Assembly (NCBI RefSeq): GCF_012927045.1
Contig: NZ_JABBFW010000013.1
Coordinates: 62,001 to 126,000 of the forward strand
Source: Azohydromonas caseinilytica
GTDB lineage: Bacteria; Pseudomonadota; Gammaproteobacteria; Burkholderiales; Burkholderiaceae_C
Reading direction: 5' to 3'
DNA: 64,000 nucleotides
Shown here piece by piece: positions 18,113 through 27,910 of the stretch. Position 1 is the stretch's first letter. Every line of letters starts with the position of its first letter. The notes beneath the pieces were generated by a model. That model saw nothing but the letters and a program-made list of their open reading frames with translations, was not told where the DNA came from and did not search any database. The position numbers and the translations under genes were made by a program.

Positions 18113-18751
18113 ATGTTGAAACTCGTGGGCATGCTGGATTCGCCCTATGTCCGCCGCGTGGCGGTATCGCTGCAGCTGCTGGGGCTGCGCTTCGAGCACC
18201 GGCCGCTGTCGGTGCTGCGCCAGTTCGACGAGTTCTCGCGCCTGAACCCGGTGGTGCGCGTGCCCACGCTGGTGAGCGAGGACGGCATCGTGCTCATGGA
18301 CTCGACGCTGATCCTGGACTATGCCGAGCGCCTGGCCCGCCCGCGCAGCCTCATGCCGCCGGAGCCGATGGCCTACCAGCAGGCGCTGCGCTGCCTGGGC
18401 CTGGCGCTGGCCGCGGCCGACAAGACCGTGGCCCTGTTCTACGAGCGCAACCTGCGCCCGCCCGAGAAGCAGTACGCCCCCTGGATCGAGCGCATCGAGG
18501 GCCAAGTGCGCGCCGCCTATGCCGAGCTGGAGGCCGAGCTCGCGCGCCAGCCGCTGGACGTGGACGCCGCCACGCTGACGCAGCCGCTGCTCAGCGCCGC
18601 CGTGTTCTGGCACTTCACGCAGCGCGCGCTGCCGGGGCTGGTGCCGGTGGAGGCGCATCCGGCCCTGGCGGCGCTGTCGGCGCGGTGCGAAGCGCTGCCG
18701 GCGTTCCGGGCCGCGCCGCATGGCGAGGCCGCGGTGCAGTTGCCCGGCTGA
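18113..18751 (+). CDS. glutathione S-transferase family protein
   Basis: 212 residues from the ATG at 18113, with AAGGAGG 5 nt upstream; an earlier in-frame start adds 36 non-homologous residues. The N-terminal thioredoxin fold (1-80) shows LDSPYVRRVAVSLQLLGL and the cis-Pro strand RVPTLVSEDG, followed by the glutathione-contacting DSTLILDYAE. The C-terminal part is all-helical. The catalytic Ser/Cys position appears to be the Ser in LDSPYVRR. Substrate is unknown. A methyltransferase gene starts 10 bp after its stop, so the two are probably co-transcribed. Confidence 0.92.
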   Translation: MLKLVGMLDSPYVRRVAVSLQLLGLRFEHRPLSVLRQFDEFSRLNPVVRVPTLVSEDGIVLMDSTLILDYAERLARPRSLMPPEPMAYQQALRCLGLALAAADKTVALFYERNLRPPEKQYAPWIERIEGQVRAAYAELEAELARQPLDVDAATLTQPLLSAAVFWHFTQRALPGLVPVEAHPALAALSARCEALPAFRAAPHGEAAVQLPG

Positions 18752-18761
18752 AGGAAAGCGC

Positions 18762-19355
18762 ATGGGTCACAACCTGGAAGCCCTGAAGGCGGAGCTGGAG
18801 CGCTTCGGCGCGGACAACGACCGCGCGGTCGCCGAGCGCCCGCGGCGCATGCTCAACATCACGCGCGACACGGGCGAGCTGCTGTCGGTGCTGGTGCGCG
18901 CCATGGCGGCGCGCCGGGTGCTGGAGATCGGCACCTCCAACGGCTACTCCACGCTGTGGCTGGCCGAGGCGGCGCGGGCCACGGGCGGCCGGGTCACCAC
19001 CGTGGAGTACGCGCCCTACAAGGCCGAGCTGGCCGCGCGCAACTTCGAGCGCGCCGGGCTCAGCGATGTCATCACGCTGGTGCGGGACGACGCCGGCGCG
19101 CTGCTGCGGCGCACGGCCGACGCGGCCTTCGACCTGGTGTTCCTGGACTCCGAGCGCGGCGAGTACGTGGGCTGGTGGGCCGAGCTGCGCCGCGTGCTGC
19201 GCCCGGGCGGGCTGCTGGTGGTGGACAACGCCGTCTCGCACGCCCAGGAGATGGCGCCGTTTGCCGCGCTGCTGCGCGAGGACACGCTGTTCACCACCAG
19301 CCTGGTGCCGGTGGGCAACGGCGAGTTGCTGGCGGTGAAGGGCACGGCGGCCTGA
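18762..19355 (+). CDS. SAM-dependent O-methyltransferase (class I, AdoMet_MTases)
   Basis: 197 residues from the ATG at 18762, with GAAGGAAA upstream and only 10 bp after the GST gene. The SAM-binding motif I is VLEIGTSNGYSTLWLAEA, with the acidic residue VEY after strand 2, LVFLDSERGEY as the metal/substrate Asp region and LLVVDNAVSH after. This is the layout of catechol/caffeoyl-CoA O-methyltransferase-like enzymes. The methyl acceptor is unknown; pairing with a GST points to handling of small reactive or aromatic compounds, which is inference only. Confidence 0.88.
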   Translation: MGHNLEALKAELERFGADNDRAVAERPRRMLNITRDTGELLSVLVRAMAARRVLEIGTSNGYSTLWLAEAARATGGRVTTVEYAPYKAELAARNFERAGLSDVITLVRDDAGALLRRTADAAFDLVFLDSERGEYVGWWAELRRVLRPGGLLVVDNAVSHAQEMAPFAALLREDTLFTTSLVPVGNGELLAVKGTAA

Positions 19356-19364
19356 GGCGCCGCG

Positions 19365-19386
19365 GGCCGGGATTCAGGTCCCGGCC
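19365..19386. terminator. hairpin between convergent genes
   Basis: GGCCGGG (19365-19371) and CCCGGCC (19380-19386) with an 8-nt loop form a perfect 7-bp stem, 10 bp after the methyltransferase stop and inside the last codons of the convergent DUF3079 gene. No T-run follows, so it is a weak or bidirectional terminator candidate. Confidence 0.35.
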
Positions 19387-19586
19387 TCCGCTGGCGCGGC
19401 GTCCTGCGGCTCGGCCGCCGCCGCGTCCAGTCCCCACTCGGCCCAGTCCTCGCCGAACAGCTCCGCCGGGTGCGGCGTGCGCACGGAGCCGTTACCGCAG
19501 GCCATGGCCTCGGCCGGGCAGTAACGGTCGCAGCCCCAGCACAGGCGCTGCGGCTGGGCGGGATGGATCGGGAATTTCTTGCTCAT
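19374..19586 (-). CDS. DUF3079 small protein
   Basis: 70 residues from the ATG at 19586, preceded by GGAGG. MSKKFPIHPAQPQRLCWGCD with the following RYC gives the C-x2-C-x3-C pattern, and GNGSVRTPHPAELFGEDWAE is the second conserved block of this family. The cysteine set suggests metal binding, but the role is unknown. The open frame upstream of the chosen start has no ribosome-binding site. It lies convergent to the O-methyltransferase gene and divergent from the UPF0158 gene. Confidence 0.88.
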   Translation of the reverse strand: MSKKFPIHPAQPQRLCWGCDRYCPAEAMACGNGSVRTPHPAELFGEDWAEWGLDAAAAEPQDAAPAEAGT

Positions 19587-19719
19587 CGCGAAACCTCCGG
19601 AGCTCGCCGGCCATTGGACGCCGCACCCCGCACCGGCGCCTTGAACTGGTTCAAGCCGCAATGCGGCCAAGGCACCGGTGTTGCTGGAGAAGGCTCAGTC
19701 CAGCCCGCACGCCCTGCCC

Positions 19720-20139
19720 ATGAACGTCCCGCTCTCCACCCTGCTCGAAGCCGCCGCCTGGGTCAACGCCGCCGGTCCGGGCGAGCACGGCGCCTGGATC
19801 GCGCGCGGCGACGGCCGGGTGCTCCTCACCGCGGAGCCTGGTGAAACCAGCCAGGAGCTGCCGCCGGACCTGCTCGACGAAGCCAGGTACCTGCCCGTGC
19901 CCGACCGCGACGCGCTGGCCCCGGCGCGAGAGCTGGCCCTGCGCTACGTCCGCAAGTACCTGCCCGAGGAGACCGCAGCGGTGGGCGGGCTGCTGGAGCA
20001 GCCCGACGGCCATGCCCGCTTCAAGGAGCTGCTGCGCCGGCACAACCACCTCGACGCCTGGCACGCATACGAGGCACGGGAGTTCGAGCTGGCGCTGCTG
20101 GAGTGGGCGCAGGACCAGGGCTTGAAGCTGGAAAGTTAG
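19720..20139 (+). CDS. UPF0158 family protein
   Basis: 139 residues from the ATG at 19720. The order of segments fits UPF0158: an N-terminal strand region (AWIARGDGRVLLTAE), the RYLPVPDRDALAPARELALR helix, then GHARFKELLRRHNHLDAWHA and a C-terminal acidic helix ELALLEWAQDQGL. Function is unknown; no catalytic motif is seen. It is convergent with the histidine kinase gene, 15 bp away. Confidence 0.75.
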   Translation: MNVPLSTLLEAAAWVNAAGPGEHGAWIARGDGRVLLTAEPGETSQELPPDLLDEARYLPVPDRDALAPARELALRYVRKYLPEETAAVGGLLEQPDGHARFKELLRRHNHLDAWHAYEAREFELALLEWAQDQGLKLES

Positions 20140-20154
20140 GCCCGTGCGCCGGCC

Positions 20155-21809
<1,655 letters not shown>

Positions 21810-21813
<4 letters not shown>

Positions 21814-23567
21814 GCGAACCCTCGGCGTTCGTTGACCACGTTGTTGATGAGCGCGGTGAGCCCGTCGCGCGACACGTCGTGCTTGGGCACGATGGCGTAG
21901 GCCGCGGCCAGCGCGCGCTTGTGCTCCAGCGTCAGCGCCTGCGAGGTGCACACCACCACGGGCGTGGCGCGCAGCGCCGCGTCGGCCGCCAGCGCGCGCA
22001 GCACCGCGAAGCCGTCCAGGCGCGGCATGTGCAGGTCCAGGATCACCAGGTCGGGGCGGCTGTCGCGCACCAGCGCCAGCCCGGCCTCGCCGTCGGCGGC
22101 CTCCAGCACGCGCAAGCCCGCGTCCTGCGCGATGTGGCGGATGACGTAGCGAAAGGCCTCCTCGTCGTCGATCACCACCAGCTGCGGCGCATCCTCCATC
22201 GCGCCCTCCGCCTGCGCCGGCGGCGCCGCGAAGCTCCCGTAGCGCACGGGCAGGAACAGCTCGAAGGTCGAGCCCGCGCCCGGCGTGCTGCGCACCGTCA
22301 CGTCGCCGCCCATGAGCTGTGCCAGCCGCCGCGACAGCGGCAGCCCCAGCCCCGTGCCGCCGCGCTGCAGCGCGCCCTGCACCTGCTCGAACTCCTCGAA
22401 GATGGTGTCCAGGTGCTCGGGGGCAATGCCGATGCCCGTGTCCTCCACGGTGAAAACGATGCGCCCGGCCGCCGTGTCGTGGCGCGCGCCCACGCGCACA
22501 TGGCCCTGCTGCGTGAATTTCAGTGCGTTGGAGATGAGGTTGCGCAGCACCTGCGCCAGCTTCTGCTCGTCGGCGCGCACTTCGGGCAGCCCGGCGGGGT
22601 CGTCGAAGAGCAGGTCCACCGCCGGGTTGACCAGCAGCGGCTTGAGCGAGCCGCGCAGCCCGGCGAACAGCTCCTGCACCGTGAAGGTGGTGGGCCGGAT
22701 GTCGAGCTTGCCGGCCTCGACCTTGGCCAGGTCCAGCAGGTCGTTGACCATGTCCAGCAGCCCCTGCGCCGAGCGGCGGATGTACTCCACCTGGCGCTGC
22801 TGCTCGCGGTTGAGCTCGCCGTCCACGCCGTCGGCCAGCAGCCGCGACAGCGCCAGGATCGAGTTCAGCGGCGTGCGGAACTCGTGGCTCATGTGCGAGA
22901 GGAAGCGCGACTTCATGTCGCTGGCGCTGCGCAGCTGCTCGGCCTTCTGGTCCAGCTCGGAATAGAGCGCGACCACGCCGCGGTTGGTTTCCTCCAGCTC
23001 GCGGTTCAGGCGCGCGGCCTCGGCCTGGCGCTCCTGCAGGTCGGTCAGGCTCTGGATCAGCTCGCGGTCCTGCTCGTGCAGCACCGCCAGCGGGTCGGCC
23101 TGCGTGCCGCCGAGCCCGGCGCCCACGGCCTGCAGCGCCGGCGCCGTCAGCCGCGCCGTGGCCGCGCGCGGGATGCGCTGCGCCAGCCGCACGGTGGTGC
23201 CGGCCGGCGTGGAGTCGATCTCGAAGCGGTCCACCAGGCGCCGCGCGCTGAGCAGCCCGGTGCCGCGCCCGGGCGGGAAGCTCTTCTGGCCGGACAGCAT
23301 GGCGTCGAGCTCGGCAATGCCGCCGCCGCGGTCGCTGACGCTGACGCACAGGTGCTGCGGCTGCGCCGGGGCATCGGCCGCGAATTCCACCTCGCCGCCG
23401 CCGGCATGCGCGACGGCGTTGCGCGCGATCTCCGACACCGCCGTGGCGATGCGCGTCTGCGCCTGGCGGTCCAGCCCCAGGCGCTCGGCCACGCGGTGCG
23501 CGGCCTGGCGTGCCGCCACCACGTCGGCCGCGCCGGCCAGCGGCATGCGCACCAGCACGCGGTTCAT
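21810..23567 (-). CDS. hybrid sensor kinase with N-terminal RsbT/RsbW-like ATPase domain
   Basis: 585 residues. The first about 135 residues are a GHKL ATPase of the anti-sigma/RsbT type (VSEIARNAVAHAGGGEVEF, SDRGGGIAELDAML, GRGTGLLSARRL). A coiled coil (about 165-220) leads to HisKA with HMSHEFRTPLNSILALSRLL, a full HATPase (NLISNALKFTQQGH, DTGIGIAPEH, GGTGLGLPLS) and a C-terminal receiver (Asp in LVILDLHMPRLDG). Two distinct GHKL domains in one chain are unusual. It overlaps genes on both sides by 4 bp. It likely couples stressosome output to phosphorelay. No membrane segments are seen. Confidence 0.93.
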
Positions 23568-24565
23568 GGCCGCCCCGTGCGCGCCACCACCACGGTGGCG
23601 TCGTCGCGCCCGCGCACGAAGTCGCGGTACAGCACGCCCGCCACCAGCATCGGGTGCATGCGCGGCAGCCCCGGGTAGGCGTCCAGCGCCCAGCCCGTGC
23701 CGATGCCGTCGGAGTGCATCACCAGCAGCCCGTCGTGGCCGCAGGGGTAGTCGAAGGCCTGGATCTTGCGCGCGTTGTGCCCGGCCGTGCCGTTGTGCGA
23801 GACCATGCGCCGCGCCTGCGCGCCGTGCACCAGCACCGTGGCGGCGATGTTGCCCAGCCCGGCGAAGGCCACCGTGGCGCTGGCCGGGTCGATGCGCGCC
23901 ACCGCCACCGCGCCGCCGCGCGTGTGGCGCAGCGCCTGGTGCACCGCGTGCAGGATCTGCGTCGGCGGCTCATGGCGGCTGCGCTGGAACTGCGCCAGCG
24001 CCTCGTTGGCCGCCACCGCCGCCTCGGTGCCATGGCCCAGGCCGTCCACCATGAAGACGGTGCGGCGGCCGTCGGCGTCGTCATGCGCGGCCCAGCCGTC
24101 GCCGCAGGCCTGCTCGCCGGGCTTGGGGACGCTGAGCCCGGCCAGCGTGTCGTCATGGGTGCCTCTGCCGACCTCCTCCGGCGACCCCGAGCGCACGAAG
24201 CAGGCGAACACCGCCGTGCCGCGCCCGGGCCAGGAGGCGACGTGAAAGCGCTGCGCCAGCCGGCGCACGGCTCCCAACCCGTTGCCCGCGGTGCCGGCCG
24301 ACGAGAAACCGTCGGCCAGGCAGGCGCCGACGTCGGCCATGCCCGGGCCGCGGTCCAGCGCCAGCAGCGCCAGGCAGCCCGGGCCATGGCCCACCAGCAG
24401 CCGGCCGCCGCCGCCGTGCTTGAGGAGATTGGTACCCAGCTCCGTGGCGGCGATGGCCAGCTGCCCGGCCCGCACCTCGTCGAAGCCCTGCGCCACGGCC
24501 AGCGCCACGGCGCGGCGCCGGGCCTCGGCCACGGCGCTCGAATCGTTGATGAGCACCTCGAACAT
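23564..24565 (-). CDS. RsbT-like ATPase fused to RsbX/SpoIIE-type PP2C phosphatase
   Basis: 333 residues from the ATG at 24565. Residues about 1-130 are an RsbT/RsbW-like GHKL fold (AATELGTNLLKHGGGGRLLV, LDRGPGMADV, GNGLGAVRRL). Residues about 140-333 are a PP2C-type phosphatase with metal-binding motifs VFMVDGLGHGTEAA, MHSDGIGTGW and RDDATVVVA. In Bacillus, RsbX resets the stressosome by dephosphorylating RsbS and RsbR; here the same job is likely, with an added switch-kinase-like domain. It sits 21 bp after rsbT and overlaps the next gene by 4 bp. Confidence 0.92.
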   Translation of the reverse strand: MFEVLINDSSAVAEARRRAVALAVAQGFDEVRAGQLAIAATELGTNLLKHGGGGRLLVGHGPGCLALLALDRGPGMADVGACLADGFSSAGTAGNGLGAVRRLAQRFHVASWPGRGTAVFACFVRSGSPEEVGRGTHDDTLAGLSVPKPGEQACGDGWAAHDDADGRRTVFMVDGLGHGTEAAVAANEALAQFQRSRHEPPTQILHAVHQALRHTRGGAVAVARIDPASATVAFAGLGNIAATVLVHGAQARRMVSHNGTAGHNARKIQAFDYPCGHDGLLVMHSDGIGTGWALDAYPGLPRMHPMLVAGVLYRDFVRGRDDATVVVARTGRP

Positions 24566-24586
24566 GCGCGCCCCGATGGTTACTGC

Positions 24587-24976
24587 TTACTTGAAGCGCG
24601 CGATGGTCACGCGCGTGCCCTGGCCGGGCGTGGAGTCGATGCTGAACTCGCTGGACAGCCGCTTGGCGCCGCCCAGGCCCAGGCCCAGGCCGTTGCCGCT
24701 GGTGAAGCCGTCGCGCAGCGCCGCGGCGATGTCGGGGATGCCCGGGCCCTGGTCGCTGAAGGTCATGCGCACGCCGCGGCGCGGGAAGGTGACCAGCTCG
24801 ATGTCCACCTCGCCGCCGCCGCCGTAGTCCAGCGTGTTGCGCGCGAGCTCGCTGGCGGCGGTGACGATCTTGGTCTGGTCCACCAGGCTCAGCCCGGCCT
24901 CCACGGCCAGCGCCCGGACCTTCTGGCGGACCCGCACCACGTCTTCGGAGCTCCGGATGTCGAGGCGCTCACTCAC
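24587..24976 (-). CDS. rsbT: RsbT-type switch kinase
   Basis: 129 residues, close to Bacillus RsbT (133). It is a GHKL-fold serine/threonine kinase that phosphorylates RsbS and RsbR, leaves the stressosome and activates a downstream partner. ASELARNTLDYGGGGEVDI is the N-box, DQGPGIPD the G1 box and GNGLGLGLGGAKRL the G2 lid. Start is GTG at 24976, overlapping rsbS by 8 bp. In Bacillus the partner is RsbU; no RsbU or sigma-B is visible here, so the partner may be one of the kinases downstream. Confidence 0.93.
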   Translation of the reverse strand: MSERLDIRSSEDVVRVRQKVRALAVEAGLSLVDQTKIVTAASELARNTLDYGGGGEVDIELVTFPRRGVRMTFSDQGPGIPDIAAALRDGFTSGNGLGLGLGGAKRLSSEFSIDSTPGQGTRVTIARFK

Positions 24977-25376
24977 CGTAGGCGCCGTCCTCGTCGTCCG
25001 CGGCGGCCAGGCGCCAGGCGTGGCGCGCGGAGTTCGCGATCAGCGCCAGGCCCTTGTCCACGTCCAGCGCGGTCTTGACGCCGTGCAGCGACAGGCCCAG
25101 CTCCACCAGCGTGATGGCCACCGCCGGGCGCATGCCCACCACCACCGTGTCCGCGTCGAGGATGCGCGACACCGCGGCGATGTTGTCGAGCATGCGGCCC
25201 ATGAAGCTGTCCACGATCTCCAGCGCCGAGATGTCGATGAGCACGCCGCGCGCGCCCACGGCCACGATGCGCTGGGTCAGGTCCTCCTCCAGCGCGGAGG
25301 CCAGCTCGTCGTGCATGTCCACCTGGATGGTGACCAGCAGCACGTCACCGAGCTTCAAGATGGGAATGCGGTCCAT
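24969..25376 (-). CDS. rsbS: RsbS-type STAS scaffold protein
   Basis: 135 residues, a single STAS domain. GVLIDISALEIVDSFMGRML contains the conserved phosphorylatable Ser of RsbS (in VDSF) and the preceding Asp. RsbS and RsbR together form the icosahedral stressosome core in other bacteria. It begins 4 bp after the rsbR stop and overlaps rsbT by 8 bp, the canonical rsbR-rsbS-rsbT order. A slightly acidic C-terminal tail (ADDEDG) is extra. Confidence 0.94.
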   Translation of the reverse strand: MDRIPILKLGDVLLVTIQVDMHDELASALEEDLTQRIVAVGARGVLIDISALEIVDSFMGRMLDNIAAVSRILDADTVVVGMRPAVAITLVELGLSLHGVKTALDVDKGLALIANSARHAWRLAAADDEDGAYGE

Positions 25377-25380
25377 GCGC

Positions 25381-26268
25381 TCAGCCCTGCTGCCCGTGGG
25401 ACGCCCCCGCGTCGGTACGGCGTTTGGTGACGGCGCGCCCGTTGCGCGCCAACGCCAGCGCGAAGGCGTCGGCCAGCGTGGCCTTGGAGATGACGTCCAG
25501 CTCCACGCCCAGGTGCACCATGGTCTGGGCGATCTGCGGGCGGATGCCGCTGATGATGCAGTCCGCGCCCATGAGCCGCGCCGCGGCCACGGTCTTGAGC
25601 AGGTGCTGCGCGGTGAGCGTGTCCACGGTGGGCACGCCGGTGATGTCGATGATGGCGATGCCCGCGCTCTGCTGGACGATGGACTCCAGCAGGTTCTCCA
25701 TCACCACCTGCGTGCGCTGGCTGTCGAGCGTGCCGATGAGCGGCAGCGCCAGGATGCCGTCCCAGAGCTTGATCACGGGCGTGGACAGCTCGGCGATCTC
25801 CTGTTGCTGGCGCACGATCAGCTCCTCGCGCGTGCGCTGGTAGGCCTCCATGGCGTAGAGGCCCAGCCGGTCCAGCAGCAGCCCGATGCTCCAGTTGGCC
25901 TGCAGCGTGGTGGTCTGGTCGGTGCCGGCGTGGCGCGAGAACACGTCGAACAGCGGCTGCTTGAGCGAGAAGATGAAGAGCGTCGTCTCGCGCGGGCTGA
26001 AGCCCTGCGTGGCGCGCGAGGCCGAGATGTCGGCCAGCAGGTCGCGCACGGGAGCGAAGCCAGGCGCCTCGATGTCCGTGGTGCCGCCGTTGAGCGCGTC
26101 GCGCAGCAGGCGCAGGAACTGGCTGCACTGGGTCTGGAGCTCGCCTTCGCGGATGCGGCCACTGTGCAGCGCGCCGTCCTCCTTGAGCCGCTGCATCCAC
26201 TGCTGCAGCACCTCGGCCTCGTGGGCGTTGAGCAGCGTGGAAGTGACCTGCGTTCCGGTCTGTGTCAT
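25381..26268 (-). CDS. rsbR: RsbR-type stressosome sensor protein
   Basis: 295 residues. The N-terminal about 150 residues are helical and resemble the non-haem globin-like RsbRD sensory domain (QQWMQRLKEDGALHSGRIRE and FSPRETTLFIFSLKQPLFDV). A linker helix (TREELIVRQQQEIAELSTPV) leads to a C-terminal STAS domain with AIIDITGVPTVDTLTAQHLL, in which the two Thr near VPTVDT correspond to the RsbT-phosphorylated positions. It is first in the operon, so the promoter should be in 26269-26476. The signal it senses is unknown. Confidence 0.94.
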   Translation of the reverse strand: MTQTGTQVTSTLLNAHEAEVLQQWMQRLKEDGALHSGRIREGELQTQCSQFLRLLRDALNGGTTDIEAPGFAPVRDLLADISASRATQGFSPRETTLFIFSLKQPLFDVFSRHAGTDQTTTLQANWSIGLLLDRLGLYAMEAYQRTREELIVRQQQEIAELSTPVIKLWDGILALPLIGTLDSQRTQVVMENLLESIVQQSAGIAIIDITGVPTVDTLTAQHLLKTVAAARLMGADCIISGIRPQIAQTMVHLGVELDVISKATLADAFALALARNGRAVTKRRTDAGASHGQQG

Positions 26269-26318
26269 CTGTAAATCGCTCCCTCGGGGGTTGAGGGGTC
26301 ATCATAGGCGATGCCCCG

Positions 26319-26339
26319 GCTCCCCCGCCGGGGGGGAGC
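26319..26339. repeat. GC hairpin in the rsbR/DUF2076 divergent promoter region
   Basis: GCTCCCCC (26319-26326) pairs with GGGGGAGC (26332-26339) around a 5-nt loop, about 50 bp upstream of rsbR. It lies in the 208-bp gap between divergent genes, so it is more likely a regulatory or structural element than a terminator. Confidence 0.35.
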
Positions 26340-26476
26340 GCGCGGTGCCGGGGCGCGGCGCCCGGGTGCGGATTCAGGCCGGCCTAAGGGTTGCTCTCCA
26401 GACTCGATCGCGTCGGATTTGCATCGCTTGCCGCTCTCCGGCGGCGCCGGCTGCGACAGCCACAGGAGACCGCTTC

Positions 26477-27157
26477 ATGAACGCAGAGGAAAAGCTTCGG
26501 GTCGCACGCCTGGTCACGCGCCTGGCCCGCGCCCCCGAGATGCCGCAGGACGAGGACGCCGCACTGGAACTGGCCGCCCTGATGAAGGTACGGCCCGACG
26601 CGCCCTACCTGCTGATGCAGCGCGCGCTGGGCCTGGAGCTGGCCCTGGAGCAGGCGCAGGCCGAGCTGGAGCAGCTGCGCCGCGGCCAGGGCCAGCCTGC
26701 CGCGCAGCAGGGTTACGCGCCGGCGCCCTCCGGGCCCGTGGGACGGGTCCTGTCGCGCCTGAGCGGCGGCATGCAGCGCGGCGTGCCCGCCGCCGCCAAC
26801 CCCGGCTATCCCCCGGGCTACGGACCGGCTCCCGGCTACGGCCCGGGTGCGATGGCGGGCCAGGCGCCGGCGGCCGGCGGCGGTTTCCTGCGCAACGCCG
26901 CGGCGGTGGGCGCGGGCGTGCTGGGCGGCAGCCTGCTGTTCCACGGCCTGGACGCGCTGTTCCATGACCACGACCACCCCAACGCCGGTGGCCAGGGGCT
27001 GCTGTCGGGCGACATGCAGGCGCCGCTGGACGCGCTCAGCGGCAACGAGTTCGTAGACCCGGCCAACGACCCACTCGCCGGCGGTGGCGACCCGTTCAGC
27101 GGCGACATGCTGGGCGACGGTGGGGAGTTCGACGACAACGGGGATGACTGGGCGTGA
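26477..27157 (+). CDS. DUF2076 family protein
   Basis: 226 residues from the ATG at 26477, with CAGGAGA upstream. The N-terminal helical domain (1-75; MNAEEKLRVARLVTRLARAP, YLLMQRALGLELALEQAQ) matches the start of DUF2076 proteins, often labelled periplasmic ligand-binding sensor proteins, though no signal peptide is visible. A Gly/Pro/Tyr-rich linker (YPPGYGPAPGYGPG) is followed by a Gly/Ala hydrophobic stretch, a His/Asp cluster (FHDHDHP) and a very acidic tail ending DDNGDDWA. Function is not known. It sits between the divergent stressosome operon and a two-component system. Confidence 0.8.
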   Translation: MNAEEKLRVARLVTRLARAPEMPQDEDAALELAALMKVRPDAPYLLMQRALGLELALEQAQAELEQLRRGQGQPAAQQGYAPAPSGPVGRVLSRLSGGMQRGVPAAANPGYPPGYGPAPGYGPGAMAGQAPAAGGGFLRNAAAVGAGVLGGSLLFHGLDALFHDHDHPNAGGQGLLSGDMQAPLDALSGNEFVDPANDPLAGGGDPFSGDMLGDGGEFDDNGDDWA

Positions 27158-27168
27158 TGCCGCCGCCC

Positions 27169-27202
27169 GCTCGCGCCGGGTTCCCGAGGGCCCGGCGCGA
27201 GC
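27169..27202 (+). terminator. strong 12-bp hairpin after the DUF2076 gene
   Basis: GCTCGCGCCGGG (27169-27180) and CCCGGCGCGAGC (27191-27202) form a perfect 12-bp GC-rich stem with a 10-nt loop, 12 bp after the stop codon and 48 bp before the response-regulator start. The downstream bases (CGGTTGTCCC) are not a T-run. It probably separates or attenuates transcription between the two genes. Confidence 0.5.
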
Positions 27203-27250
27203 CGGTTGTCCCGTGCCCTTGCAGGATGAGAAGAAGAGGACGTTGAAGGC

Positions 27251-27910
27251 ATGCGCCTGCTGCTGGTGGAAGACGACACGATGATCGGCGAGGCCGTGCT
27301 GGACCTGCTGCGCGCCGAGCACTACGCGGTGGACTGGGTCAAGGACGGCGAGATGGCCGAGACGGCGCTGCGCACCCAGGCCTACGACCTGCTGCTGCTG
27401 GACCTGGGCCTGCCGCGGCGTGACGGGCTGGAGGTGCTGCGCGCCATGCGCGCGCGCAAGGACCGCACGCCCGTGCTCATCACCACCGCGCGCGACGCCG
27501 TGGCGCAGCGCATCGAGGGGCTGGATGCCGGCGCCGACGACTACGTGTTGAAACCCTACGACCTCGACGAGCTGCTGGCGCGCATCCGCGCCCTGCTGCG
27601 CCGCGCCGCCGGCCGCGCCGAGCCGGTGTACGAGCACAAGGGCGTGTCGCTGAACCCGGCCACGCGCGAGGCCAGCGTCAACGGCCAGCCGGTGGTGCTG
27701 TCGGCGCGCGAGTGGGCGGTGCTGGAGCCGCTGCTGGCGCGCCCGGGCCTGGTGCTGTCGCGCACGCAACTGGAAGAGAAGCTCTACGGCTGGAAGGACG
27801 GCATCAGCTCCAACGCCGTGGAGGTCTACGTGCACGGCCTGCGCAAGAAGCTGGGCGCGGAGCTGATCCTCAACGTGCGCGGCCTGGGCTACATGGTTCC
27901 CAAGGCATGA
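27251..27910 (+). CDS. OmpR-family response regulator, QseB/PmrA-like
   Basis: 219 residues. The receiver has the acidic pair E7-D8-D9, phospho-acceptor D51 in LLLLDLGLP, the switch Thr in LITTARD and Lys in VLKPYDLDELLARIRALLRR. The C-terminal winged helix (about 125-219) includes LSAREWAVLEPLLARPG and NAVEVYVHGLRKKLG. The stop overlaps the kinase start by 4 bp (ATGA). The closest familiar proteins are QseB, PmrA and TctD. Targets cannot be named, although the downstream DegQ-like protease is a candidate. Confidence 0.94.
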   Translation: MRLLLVEDDTMIGEAVLDLLRAEHYAVDWVKDGEMAETALRTQAYDLLLLDLGLPRRDGLEVLRAMRARKDRTPVLITTARDAVAQRIEGLDAGADDYVLKPYDLDELLARIRALLRRAAGRAEPVYEHKGVSLNPATREASVNGQPVVLSAREWAVLEPLLARPGLVLSRTQLEEKLYGWKDGISSNAVEVYVHGLRKKLGAELILNVRGLGYMVPKA

